DNA from: Epiperipatus broadwayi
Lineage: Eukaryota > Onychophora > Udeonychophora > Euonychophora > Peripatidae
DNA: 64,000 nt
Reading direction: 5' to 3'
Assembly: GCA_028023455.1 (NCBI GenBank)
Contig: JAQFVV010012506.1
Span: forward strand, 3,214,714 to 3,278,713
Below are positions 47,762-59,538 of the stretch, piece by piece. The notes under the pieces were generated by a model. It was not told where the DNA came from. It did not search any database and saw only the letters and a program-made list of their open reading frames with translations. The number at the start of each line of letters is the position of its first letter. Position 1 is the stretch's first letter. The position numbers and the translations under genes are program-made.

Positions 47762-48029
47762 AAAAAGTTTGTCTTGTATCAATTTTTTTCAAATTTGAAA
47801 TTTTTTATTAGTCATATTTTATTTCCTTATTTCTTTTTGCGTGAATTTTAAAGTAATTTTACGTTGGTGCTTTGCTTTTATGCAATTTTTGAAAAATCAC
47901 AGTCCATATCCCCCCTCTTTCAAGGTAAGTTACGTCTATTTTTATGCTATTTCTTTTGCGCATGTTTTCTGAGGAACCTATCTATCGTGTAAAATGAGAC
48001 CCAGGTGTACTTACTTTTTTATATTCCAA

Positions 48030-48797
48030 ACTTTTATTACATTTTAGATACACATTTCTTTATATAATTACAATCAATTTGTTATATATTGTCTTTTTAT
48101 ACATTTTTACTAATTACTTTTAATTGCCAATACCTTTAAATATAATTTGTTTTATTTAATACATTATCTAAACAATTTGTTGTATTTAAAAGAGGTTTGT
48201 CTCTTTTTATGTATAGAAATTATTTTACTATTCTTTCCATATATAATTTTATCTTTTTTAGCATTTTTATCTCAAAATTAATGTTCTTCTAATCTTGTTT
48301 TTAATTTATTTTTTGTTGTACCTATATATGACATGGTTCTATTATCTTTTTTGCAATCCAAGTATTCAATCCTATAAATTCCATTCATATTTTCAACATT
48401 ATTAGTTTTTGTTTCATTTATATATTTCCTAAATTAAATTTGATTTTATATACTGCTTGCAAAATTAAATTACTTTCTTTTTTTATATTTTCTATTTGTA
48501 TCTTTCATAATCTTTTTAGTCTTAAAAAAGGTACTTTTGACACATTGTAATTACTATATATTATCTCATGGATATTTTTCTTTTTCTTTTTTCATTATTT
48601 CTTTTTCTGCAGAATGTATTAATAATTTTAATTGGATAATCAATTTTATTATATCTTCCCTTATATTATCCATTTATTCCTGAAATAACTTTTTCTTGAA
48701 CACAAATATATTCCTCTAGTTATTCTATTATTCAAAATATTTATTTCATCTATGTACTCTATATCCAATTTCTAATTACTTAATAACCCATAAAAAA
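48030..48797 (-). pseudogene. Penelope-like element, minus-strand copy (GIY-YIG and linker)
   Basis: The reverse complement reads, with stops, 'EDIIK.DYPIKIINT'-like sequence and then a GIY-YIG block with YIGTTKNKLKTRL (about 48290-48335). It matches base by base the plus-strand copy at about 49018-49775. The match starts at CCCATAAAAA (48788-48797, against TTTTTATGGG at 49019) and ends beyond AAGAAATGTGTAT. The copy is truncated before the RT. Confidence 0.75.
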
Positions 48798-50005
48798 ATA
48801 TTTTGAACAAAGATTTTTTAGTGAAACAAAACAAAACCTATAATTTATGTGGATATGTTGATGACTATTTTTTAGTGTTTAATGATACTAATAGAAAATT
48901 GGAATATTTTTTAAAATATATTAATATAATGGATAAAAATATTAAATTTACAATGGAAAAAGAAATAAATAAATCAACTATAAAATAAATATTGGGACAA
49001 GTATATTTAAGACAGGTATTTTTATGGGTTATTAAGTAATTGGGAATCAAATATAGAATATATACATAACATAAGTATTATATAATAATGGAATAATTGG
49101 AGGAATAAATTTGTGTTCAGGAAAAAAGTTATTTCAAGAAAAAATGAATAATATAAGGGAAGAGGCAATTAAAAATGATTATCCAATTAAAATAATTAAT
49201 AAATTATGTAGAAAAAGAAATATTGAAAAATAAAAAGAAATTTGAATAAAAAAAGATATGCATGAGATAATATATAGTAGTTACAATAAATCAAAAAGTA
49301 CTTTTTTAAAATTAAAAAGATTAAGAAATATATAAATAAAAAATATAAAAAAGAAAGTAATTTAATTTTGCAACCATATATAAAATTGAATGCCTGGGTT
49401 GTAAAAAAGATAATAGAAATGTATTATATATAGGTACAACAAAAAATAAACTAAAGTCAAGGTTAAAACAACATTTAAATGATAGAAATTCAAATGTTAA
49501 TATACATAAATAATTAATTTGAGCATGTAAACTTTGAAATAAAAATATTAGAAAAGGTAACATTATATAGGGAAAGAATGCTAAAAAAAAATCTATATAT
49601 AAAAAGAAACAAACCTGTTTTAAATAGAGCAAATTGTATTGTTAATGTATTTAAATAAAACAAATTGTATGTAAAGATATTGACAATTAAAAGTAGTAAA
49701 AATATATAAAATGGCAATATATAAAAAATTGGTTGTAGTTATATAAAGAAATGTGTATTGATAGATGAAAAAAAATTGGTTTTTATGATGAGAAGAATGT
49801 ATATATTTTATAACAATGATATAAATATATAATGTAAATATATACATTTTTTATAGATCCTTGAGAATGACTACAGAAAAAAGTGGTCAAAATGTTGTAA
49901 AGAAGATAGTGTATTAAAGATATATATATATATTTCAATGAAAAACAAAGTTTTTTAAAAGGAAAATATATTTTATTGGATTTATATGAAGAGAATATTA
50001 TATTT
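48798..50005 (+). pseudogene. Penelope-like element, plus-strand copy (RT C-terminus and GIY-YIG)
   Basis: The RT catalytic motif YVDDYFLVFNDTNRKLEYFL (about 48850-48910) is followed by NIKFTMEKEIN, the 'P.IKFT.E.E' strand typical of Penelope RTs. Then KMNNIREEAIKNDYPIKIIN (about 49140-49200), and a GIY-YIG nuclease start IECLGCKKDNRNVLYIGTT with LKSRLKQHLNDRN (about 49388-49490). The C-terminal end and 3' tail lie at 49848-50003. Stops and frameshifts are frequent. With the minus copy it forms a back-to-back arrangement joined at 48797/48798. Confidence 0.82.
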
Positions 50006-50137
50006 TGTAAATATTACATGGGATGGTTTCTTGTCTGCCATTTTGTTTTAAGTATTTATTGAATGCCCCTGAAACTGTATAATTAAAAAAAATGCTGCCA
50101 GTTTGGTAGATACACAAAAATCTTATTAAAACAAATT

Positions 50138-51209
50138 GGTAAAACTGACTTTTAGCAGCCACAACTTTTCACCCTCTATTTTTAAAAAATTTAACTATAT
50201 TTTTTTTCCATCCTACTTGCAGGAATTTGCATTTATTTTTTAAAAATTGAACTTTATTTTATTTGTACTATATAATTGTAACATATATCTAACTATAAAT
50301 GTATTTTTTACATGAAGGTTAATAAAAAAATTTTTTTTAAAAACTTACATTCTTATGTGCAAATTTGAGCTAGGTTATAAACTATTAAATATTAATGTTC
50401 ACATGTGGCAAAACTTAAAAAATAATTTGCCAATGCACTTTATTGTCCGTGCGACTGATATTAATGAATGAGTGGTCATAGGCTGGTGTCATTATTGCTG
50501 TGAAGAATGTGCTACATATTTTGACAGAAATCCAGCATTTGTTGGCAGATTTGATGACAGTGGTGAACCATGGATAGTGGCTATTGATGAGTCATATTTT
50601 TTTCACTGAAAACACCATAGGGGGCAATGAGAGAAGGCCATTGGGTGTTCGGTGGAATAGAGAGAAAGTCAAGAAAGTGTTTTTTTTAACAGAAATTGAA
50701 GATAAATCAGCTGTCACTCTGGAATTGCTCATATAACAACACATTTTACCTGGTATGCATATAATCAATAATGGGTGGTGTGTATATAGCAATATAAATG
50801 ATCTAGATAATGGTTATACCTCCATTCTTTCATCATCTACCAAGACAACTTTGTTGACTCAGACAACAAACTTATCCACACTAATAATGTGAGAAATATA
50901 TGGATGAGAGTAAATCATGAGCTAAAATACCAATTTGGTTCCAGCAGAGCTTTGTTTTCATCTTACCTGCAGGAATTTGCATTTAGGGGTAGGCATGAAG
51001 ATACCACTGTTTTTTGGAAAATTCCTTGTGTGCCTAGCTCAAAACTATGCATAAAAATAAAATAAAAATTTAAATTTTTTTTAATTAACCATGTAAAAAA
51101 TGCATTTATAGTTAGATATAATTTAGAATTACATAATATGAATAAAATATATTTCTATTTTTTAAAACTAGAGGGCAAAAAGTTGTGACCACTAAAAGTC
51201 AGTTTTACT
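50138..51209 (+). mobile_element. Merlin-type (ISXO2-like) DNA transposon, 1072 bp, with 8-bp target duplication
   Basis: The left terminus GGTAAAACTGACTTTTAG is inverted at the right (reverse complement AGTAAAACTGACTTTTAG). The TIRs extend about 150-200 bases with gaps (CACAACTTTT..CCCTC, ATATATCTAACTATAAATG). AACAAATT flanks both ends (50130-50137 and 51210-51217): an 8-bp duplication, the size typical of Merlin elements. The interior encodes a broken ISXO2-like transposase (next entry). Confidence 0.85.
50460..51045 (+). pseudogene. Merlin/ISXO2-like DDE transposase remnant
   Basis: Reading across frames: CEECATYFDRNPAFVGRF, WIVAIDESYFF (first catalytic Asp in 'IDES.F'), GVRWNREKVKKVFF (degraded 'G.ER..G..F'), EIEDKSAVTLELLI, QHILPGMHIINNGWCVYSNI (the expected 'I.(S/T)D.W.AY' has its catalytic Asp replaced by Asn). 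Then a region that in frame reads VNHELKYQFGSSRALFSSYL and QEFAFRGRHEDTT. The order and spacing are those of the IS1595/ISXO2-like family behind eukaryotic Merlin elements. Stops, frameshifts and the D-to-N change make it inactive. Confidence 0.85.
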
Positions 51210-51482
51210 AACAAATTATTAAAATTAAAAATTTTAGACATTAGTATAACCAACAATGTGGTGATTTACCAGAAAAGAACAAATGTTATGAGTTTGAGTT
51301 AATTCTTTATATTTGGTGAAGTTTAAGATTTGATTAAAATATATTATAAAAAAGAATAACTACGATACTTTTTTTACAAATTATTAAAAAAAATTATGGT
51401 ACTGCTCTAATTGGCTATCTATATTTGAATTTTCTCTTTCAGTCTTTAAGCACTGGAATGACTAATCAAAAAATTATATATT

Positions 51483-51815
51483 TAAACCACTAAACATTAC
51501 CTGGTCACTATTTCTTATGTTTGCTCATATCAGTTATTAAAACAAGCAAAACTCTCCATACAGTCATGCCACTCAATGCAAGCCAGAGTAATCAATAGAT
51601 GCCAGAAGGCTTGTGCATAAAATCCCTATCTAGTGCCTACTCATCCAATGTTCCCAAACTAGTTTCTAGATATCTAGTCTGGAGACATTGGATGAGTAGA
51701 CACTAGGTAGGAATTTTATGCACAAGTGCTCTGGCATCCATTGATTATTCTAGCTTGCACTGAGTGGCACTACTGTATGGAGAGTTTTGCCTTTTAATAA
51801 CAGTTATGAGCAAGC
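51483..51815. repeat. Large palindrome (arms ~130-160 bp) of the dispersed repeat
   Basis: The minus-oriented unit (AAACTCTCCATACAGTCATG ... TAGTGCCTACTCATCCAATG, about 51545-51650) is followed after a short centre around 51670 (TCTAGATATCTAGT) by the plus-oriented unit (CATTGGATGAGTAGACACTA ... CACTACTGTATGGAGAGTTT). Confidence 0.88.
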
Positions 51816-53010
51816 ATACTCATCCAATGTCCTCAGCCTTGTTTCTAGCTATCTAGTCTGGGGACCATGGATAAGTAGGTACCAGATAGGAATTTTATGC
51901 ACAAGCCTTCTGGCATCCATTGATTACTCTGGCTTGCACTGAGTGGCACTACTGTATGAGAGTTTTGCCTGTTTTAATAAGTTATGAACAAACCACAAGT
52001 TAGAAACTAGTCAGGGGATATTGGATGAATAAGCACTAGATAGGGATTTTATGCACTTGCACTGAGTGACATTACTGTTTGTAGAGTTTTGCCAGTTTTA
52101 ATAACAGCTATGAGCAAGCATAAGAAATGGTGATCATGTGATGTTTAGTGGTTTAATACCAATTCTGCCTAATAAGATAGTGGTGGCCATGGTTATTAAA
52201 AAACCAAAGACACCAAAATGTATGGGTACTTAACTGAGTTCAGACCTATATGACTATATAAGCTAGTGAGCTTGAATTGAAAATATTATAGTGTTTTCAA
52301 TTTTATTCTCATAGTTTTGTAGTTAAATAGAGTTAAAATTTGGCTTCTGGAGAGTTGCATTATATCTTAAGATCTAGGTACAGTGCTTTCAGATTCAAGG
52401 CTCCTCAATAATGAAAGCCACAAGCTAGAAACTAGTTTGGGGATATTGTTTGAGTAGGCATGAGATATGGATTATATGCACAAGCCTTCTGGCATCCATT
52501 GATTATTCTGGCTTGCACTGAGTGGCACTACTGTATGGAGAGTGTTGCCTGTTTTAATGACAGTATAAGCAAGCATAAGAAATTGTGATCATGTGATGTT
52601 TAGCAGTTTAATACCAATCCTGACTAATATAATAGTGGTCACTATAATTATTAAAGAACCAAAGACACCAAAATGTATGGGTACTGAACTGAATTCAGAC
52701 CTATATGACTATATAAGCTAGTGAGCTTGGATTGAAAATATTGTGTTTTCAATTTTATTCTCATAGTTTTGTAGTTAACAGGAGTAAAAGTTGGCTGCTG
52801 GAGAGTTGCATTAGATCCTGAGATCTAGGTGCAGTGCTCACAGATTCAAGGCTCCTCACTGACAAAAGCCACAAGCTAAAAATTGGTCTGGGGATATTGG
52901 ATGAGAAGGCACTAGATAGGGATTTTATGCACAAGTCTTCTGGAATCCATTGATTATTCTGGCTTGCACTGAGTGGCACTACTGTATGAGAGATTTGCCT
53001 GTTTTAAATT
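51816..53010 (+). repeat. Tandem / higher-order array of the same repeat (units ~135 bp core, ~430 bp long form)
   Basis: The core 'TCTGGGGA.ATTGGATGAGTAGGCACTAGATAGGGATTTTATGCACAAGCCTTCTGGCATCCATTGATTA.TCTGGCTTGCACTGAGTGGCACTACTGTATG.GAG.(G)TTTGCCTGTTTTAA' recurs at about 51858, 52010 (internally deleted), 52438 and 52888. Between 52110 and 52870 a long form occurs twice (about 52000-52430 and 52431-52870), carrying ATCATGTGATGTTTAG, GACACCAAAATGTATGGGTA and GACTATATAAGCTAGTGAGC. No long open frame. Confidence 0.88.
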
Positions 53011-55159
53011 ATAGATTTTTTTATAAATTTATTTTTAATCTAAAACTTCTTGTATAAGTATTCATTAACAAGTCTTTTATTTTTTAGAAAATTTTATTTC
53101 TCTTTTCAATTTCTTATTCGATTCAAAGAAGAGAAGTTTGTTTGATTTGGAAAGAGATGAGGTCATGGGAGTGGAAAGGAATTCAAAAATACACAATTTA
53201 CAAAATGTAGATTAATTTCAAATAATTCTTTTCTTACTTGTTTTGAAAAAAAGTCAGTTTGGAAATTTGAATTTCTTTTTTTCCAAGAAAGGCAGTGTGA
53301 TATAAAACAATAATCCCTACTTTCAGATTTTTAGTAGTAAATACTACTATGACTAAATTTATAAATTCACTGTGTAATCTAAAATCTCTTAAAATTAGTC
53401 TTCATTGACAGATTTTTCTTTGGACAATTTTTATTTTTTTAAAATTCAGTGTGAATTTTTTAAAAAAAAGTCAAAGATGAAAAAATGAAACAAGATTTTC
53501 CCATCCTGTTGTCATTTTATAAAAAAAATATTTTTTTAAGTTGTTAGAAATTAGTTTCAAAATAAATTTGGTGTTGATTTAAAATGTTTTTTAAAAACAA
53601 TAGTCTTGGTGTTAATTAAAACTTGTTCTATTATTTTTAGTTTTTAATTTTAAAAAAATCCAAGTCAATCAAAAAGTTTTTATATGAAACTTTTTTTTTT
53701 GCTTGTTTTATATCCAGCCACTTTATTTTTGTTTGGAGTGTTTGATTGAATTTGTATTGAACATAACTGAATTAAACTCCACAGTTTATTTACCTCTCCC
53801 TCGGCTCTGTCTTTTTCTTTTTCCTCACTTTTAAAAAAAACAAATATAAAAGAAATTTAAAATTTTTTAAAGACAATTTTTTACAGATAGAATAATAAAA
53901 TTCTAAAAGAAATCAAAAGTACTTTAAAACTCTAAAGCGGTCAATTTTTGTAAGTCCATATTACCTATACAATCATAAGAAATCTAAAGAAATCATGAAA
54001 AATTACAATTGACCTTTTTTAGAAATTGGAAAAAACTGTCAATGAACACTAATAGTAATAAGTTTTAGGTTACACTTTGAATTTATAAATTAAGTTGTAG
54101 GTACTATTCATACTACAATAAATCACCATTTTTCTAGAGAAATATTTAAATGATCAACTTAGTCATCCCAGTATTCCTTTATGATATCAAAATTAATAAA
54201 AATGGAAATGAGGCTAGCCAATTAGATCAGTATCAAAATTACGGCTATAATAAATTTATGATATATGTTGAAATGATAATTTATCATTTCCTGAGAGTCA
54301 GAAAAGAAAAGATTGAAGACAAATATAAAAATAAGTAAAAAGTAAGTTATAAAAATATAATTTATATAAAAGTGTTTTATTAGGTTGTTTTCGTAATTTT
54401 TTGTAAACATATATTTATATATAATAAATGCGTGTTTTTATAGGGATAATTCGGTTCTTACGGATAATTTGCCTGATGACATATTTGACCCACCGGTTTC
54501 CCTTCCGGTAGGCATCGACGATCTTTGTATGACAATGTTGTCATGGCAACGAAGTGACTGGCGTGATTAATCCATCAGAGAGTCAATTTTTTTTTTTTTT
54601 TAAACCGCGAGATTTAAAATTCGGAGAGAGGTTTGGGAAATTTTTTGATTTTTCTGTCTATTGTGATTTTGCTATCCACTTGATCACAGTGATTTTTTTC
54701 AGCTCTTCCATTGCATCCTTGATATTTTACTTTGTGATATGGCTGAAGCTCCAAGAACCTTATTTGTAAGTAATTTTAATTTTTTTTATAATAATTATAA
54801 TTTTAGAATTAATTATATTATTGAATATAGACAATAAGTAATCCAAATGCATGTAAAAGTAACGTCACCATTAATGCCATATTCGCATTAAATCTTTATT
54901 TTAAATGTACAAACAATTTTTGTTAATATTTCTTCAATTAATTTGTAATTAATTTTCAATAATTTTTTTAATAAAATTACCAATATACAGTCCGTTTTTA
55001 AAATTACCAAATGCTTGTAGAAACTATGGCGTCTTACACCACATTTTATACAAGATGGCGATTAATGGTAGATTCACATTAACTTTTTTTTTTTAAAATT
55101 TACAAAAAAATTTTTTTTTTTATATTTCTTCAATTATCAAACTTCCACTTAATTACATT

Positions 55160-55655
55160 TAATTTGTAAATAATTTTTGGGTTAATATTTCTACAAATAT
55201 CAAATTATTTTTCGTAAATTCATTAGCCAATGTATGTAAAGGTAGGGCATGTGATCGTGATTAATGGCACATTTTTATGTGATCGCCATTAACGGCACAT
55301 TTTCCATAATTTTTTGTTTTTATATTTTGTATTGACATTATTTTGTATTTCATGCATGTAAATTTTCACTAATTTGTTGGGGTTTTTTTTGTATTTTTGG
55401 GTTAATATTTCTACAAATATCATTATTTTTCGTAAATTCATTGGCTATACAGTACGGTTTTAAAATTAGCCAATGTGATCGCCATTAACGGCACATTTTC
55501 CATAATTTTTTGTTTTTATATTTTGTATTGACCTTATTTTGTATTTCATGCATGTAAATTTTCACTAATTTGTTAGGGTTTTTTTTGTATTTTTGGGTTA
55601 ATATTTCTACAAATATCAAATTATTTTTCGTAAATTCATTGGCTATATTTTGTAT
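55160..55655. repeat. Tandem repeat (period ~197 bp, about 2.5 copies) inside the TIR element
   Basis: 'GTGATCGCCATTAACGGCACATTTTCCATAATTTTTTG' at about 55279 recurs at about 55476. The following 'TTTTGTATTTTTGGGTTAATATTTCTACAAATATCA' occurs near 55170, 55395 and 55585. Confidence 0.85.
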
Positions 55656-55925
55656 TTTATATCTTGTACTACAAGCTTCGCTTGTCAAAAACACCCAGGC
55701 CCCCCCCCCAACAACTACAGCGCTACGCGCTGTTATAATTGGCCACATTTTTAAGATTTTTGAATAGTTTTCATGCATGTACATTTTAAATATTTTGTAT
55801 TCACAGTATTAAATTTTCACTAATTTTTTTTTTTTGTATTTTTTTTTCAGGACCAAGAAACATGCTGGTGTTCAGTCGGTGTGTATCACGTGACATTCCT
55901 TTTGTTTTTCATCACATGGTCAACC

Positions 55926-56096
55926 GATGACGTATTGCCCTGAAGGCATACCGATTTAATGTTGCGCTTTTTAACGTGACGTGTTCACGTGATATGCGGA
56001 CACATCTTATCGAGTAGATGTGTCTGCAGATCACTTGGAGACGTTATCTTAAAAATCGCAACATTAGACCGGTATGCCTTCAGGGTAATACGTCAT
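55926..56096. repeat. Foldback at the right end of the TIR element
   Basis: GATGACGTATTGCCCTGAAG then GCATACCGATTTAATGTTGC (from 55926) pair with GCAACATTAGACCGGTATGC then CTTCAGGGTAATACGTCATC (to 56096). The centre holds a second hairpin, ACACATCT..AGATGTGT. Confidence 0.9.
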
Positions 56097-57967
56097 CAGG
56101 CAAATTATCCGTAAGTACCGATAATTCTTGCCAGTTACCATATAATATAGTGAAAATATAGAAAGAAAATTAAAATAAACATAATTTAAAATGAAACAAG
56201 ATTTTTTAAAAAGAGTGTATAAAATTAATTTATTTTATATATATTGAAATTAATGGTCCCTATTTGGAAAGAAAATGGTAAAATATTTATTAATAATGTA
56301 ATAATTAATGATATAATGTTTTCATTAAAGAGGGGGTTATTACAGCATAGGTACTCACTCTCCTAAAACAAAATAGACCATAATAGAGAAAGAATAAGGC
56401 CAATAAATGATAAGAGAGCATACATTTAAAAAGCAAATTAGTTTATAATAGTAATAAATTAATATAGGCGATATTGCATATATATGAGCATGCGCATGTG
56501 TCTAGAATATTCACTATTACCTTTCAAAAATAAAAGAAAGAAGTTATAAATTTTCTTGAATAAATATATCTTTAATTTATAGAAATTTTTTTTTAGAAAA
56601 AAATAAACTAAATAGGAAACAATCGACATCAAATAAATTAAATAGGTCTATACGAGTATCATATAAAATAATAAGAATTTCTATAAACAAAAAATTAAAA
56701 AAAACTATCTGAGATAATTTAAGTGAATCTGTTATAGTCGATAACAAAATCTTACTATAAAACTATTTACAAAGAAAAACTATTGCATTCATTATTTTTG
56801 TGTTTATGGTTATGTCATTTTAATTATTTTTAAAATAATATATAATTAAAGTATCTGAGAAAGAAGTGTAAAAATAAAAATATTAATTATGGATTAATCC
56901 CTAGAACGCATGGGACTGATAACGCATATTTTTGTTTCAAAAGTTGATCAGCAATTACAATTTCTTTCAAAAACAGTTATAGTATAAATAGATTTGGCTA
57001 AAATGTAAAAAATTAATTGAGATGCGTTATTCAACTGGATTATCCAGGGCTTATTTTGAAAAATAAATCTGCTTGGAATTTGATGTCTAATGGCATGTTA
57101 ATCCACCCTAAGATTTTCTTTGGCTCATCGCCAGATTCATATGCAAAGCCTCTGAAATGTTTATTTCATTATTCTGATCGTGGATTGCTTAACTTTTGAA
57201 AAAAACTGAATATTATGGTGATCATATTAATTTTTAACCTACTTTGCCTAGAATGTGACAATCTTATCTGACCTATCGAAAGAGGAAGATAAAGGAGGCG
57301 TGGTTAATAGCTAACCATAAGAAGGTCGTAAACTGAACAGAGAACAGTATTTAATTATCTCACAGGTAGAATATGTAAATGATCCATTTGCATAATTATA
57401 ATAATAAAGAAAAATTATATAAGAAACAGCAATACTTTGAAATAAAAATGCTAGGATTATAGTATCGGGACCGAAAGCGACTTAGCCGAATAATAAATAG
57501 AAAGGAAAATATATATCGCCAAGCATATTCTTATGTGTACAATAAAAATTAGAAATATTACTTTATTTATTTTTTAGTTTACAAATAGATGGATATTATT
57601 GCATTTAAAACTAATATGTACTACGTATGAAATATAATATAAATTAACAATTACATAATTAAGTATTTATTATCATAATTAAGTTTCTATTATAAGTTAA
57701 CTAGTTACAATGATAAAATAAAATAGATATTCAAGATAAATAGTTCTATAAATTTAATCTTTTCATCATTATCTCAAAGCTGAAACTTTATTTTTTACTT
57801 GTCGATAGTAATCCTATTACTCATTCCTTTTTTTAGCAATATCTCATAAATAAGTATAGAGATTCTAACTTTAGAAGAAAAGAAAAAGACAAAGAATAAA
57901 AGCTCATATAAGATGGTTTTTATAATGAAAGCAAATCAATTTCTAAATCCAAATACATTAACTTAAC

Positions 57968-58010
57968 ACCTCTCTGAGGAGTGCCAAAGCACGAAACCAT
58001 GGTCAGGGGT
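57968..58010 (+). ncRNA. Type I hammerhead ribozyme (predicted self-cleaving RNA)
   Basis: All core positions fit. Helix I 5' strand ACCTCT (57968-57973); CTGAGGA core (57974-57980, i.e. CUGANGA); helix II GTGC/GCAC (57981-57984 and 57989-57992) with a CAAA tetraloop; GAA (57993-57995); helix III ACC/GGT (57996-57998 and 58001-58003) closed by a two-base loop; C at 58004 as the cleavage nucleotide; helix I 3' strand AGGGGT (58005-58010) pairing with ACCTCT through one G-U wobble. Cleavage is predicted after 58004. The very short helix III is the form known from retroelement-borne hammerheads (Penelope-like elements, some SINEs and retrozymes), which tend to act as dimers. It would be active only in plus-strand RNA, antisense to the channel gene. 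Confidence 0.75.
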
Positions 58011-58150
58011 TTAGGGAGGGGTTCCTGACAGAGATATTTTAAGTGCTGGCTCTGGCTAAGCATTTATCATAAAGCTTGTAGAGGAATTGGCAATCCTCAC
58101 TGTTTATAACTTACAAGCTTAAGAGATAGGGTCATGTGATCTATGAATTG
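58005..58150 (+). other. Sequence attached to the hammerhead, possible retroelement remnant
   Basis: A stretch of higher complexity than its surroundings (GGTTTAGGGAGGGGTTCCTG, GCTGGCTCTGGCTAAGC, GGAATTGGCAATCCTC) with an AAGCTTGTA...TACAAGCTT hairpin (about 58073-58120). No coding sequence. It is probably part of the element that carried the ribozyme; the family cannot be named. Confidence 0.4.
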
Positions 58151-59538
58151 ATCTATGACTTTTATTTTGACATTAACTTAGGTTTGATTTTTTTAAATCT
58201 GTTTATTTAACATCATGTGGTTGAAGTGTTAGTATTCATTCATTTTATATTTAAAATCCAAAGCCATGTGCAACAGTTTAATGCTGTTTAAATATTATTG
58301 TTTATAAAAAACATCGCGCTATATAAAATAATTGACTTAAGTTTTACTGCAGAAAACTTTTTTTTATGAATTACTTCAATAGTGCAATTCTTTGAAATGT
58401 CTTTGATGCAGAATGTATAAGACAAACAAATCTATCTTTTTCACATCAGACATACTATAAAATACTTTTGTAAGAAATTTAACTCCTATTTTTTCACTTC
58501 ACACCTTTAGTTCAATAATAGATTATATACCATATTAAGAAAGCTGAAGGATATACCAATTGGTCTTATGATCTTGTCATCATAGTTTTAGAATCTTACA
58601 GATTATCTTTGAATAAAATGTTTCAATGTTTTTTATATTACAATAAAAAATTCTATATTTCACTTCTATACTATAAATTTGTCAATATTATCTTAAGTTG
58701 TAATCAGATTAATCCAATGATAAAATTGTTATATTCAAAAGCTAATGAAATGATGGAATAATTTCTGAGGAAAATAAAAAGTAAAAAATATTAATTTATT
58801 CAAATGAATAAAATTGTAGTCTTCAATCTGACCACTTATGTTTCAATTCCATTTGACTCTTAATAAATTGGCATATGACAAATAAATAAATTCTTAGAAC
58901 CTAATTATGCAACAAACCCAAATTTTTATTAGTTTTAAGAATATAAAGAAAACTAAGGATCTTATAGACAAAACTTAGCAGTCTATATTTTTCCAACTAC
59001 AGCAATAATATAGCACAGATTGGTTTTTAAATAATTAATGTACCAAGCTTAAAAGAAAACTTGGATTTAAAATAAATGTCTTTTCTAACTTGTCATTCAA
59101 AATGTGTATACATGCAAATTTTCAAATTCAAAGCATCTTGAAATATTAATGGATTCAAACTTACATTGATTCCTTTGGATAATGTAGTTATCAAAATATT
59201 AATATGTGATATCAGGATAACATTAAAATTATTATATATTTATTGCTTATTAGAGTATGTAAACAAATTTTATAATTATGCTAATTTTGTAAATATACAG
59301 TTTATTATTTTAAAAAAATGTATAAAGATTAATACAAAATATCATTTAAAATAATAAATATTTGATGTTTTTTATTGCAAAAAAAAATAAACATTTAAGA
59401 AGTTAAGACAAACTTAACAAGTAATTAATTAATGAGATATTTTTATTAATAATTAAACGTATAGTATATAAAAAATATTTGTAATAATAAAATAAAATGA
59501 AAAATGATGATAGTGATAGTCAATTAATTGTTATTTAC

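Larger units (their letters stand above)
54446..56128. mobile_element. TIR element (~1.68 kb), superfamily unknown
   Basis: 'CGGT(T)C TTACGGATAATTTGCCTGATGAC' at 54454-54481 is inverted at 56092-56123 (GTCATCAGGCAAATTATCCGTAAGTACCG). The inner right end is itself a foldback (55926-56096). Two exon-like fragments exist: MAEAPRTLF followed by GTAAGT (about 54740-54770), and, after a long T-tract with CAG, DQETCWCSVGVYHV (about 55851-55893). Neither resembles a transposase. An internal tandem repeat is listed separately. Target duplication not clear. Confidence 0.6.

Noticed and set aside
51816-53010. Regularly repeated units suggestive of a CRISPR-like array
   Set aside because: Units are long, the spacers are related rather than unique, and the window is clearly animal DNA.
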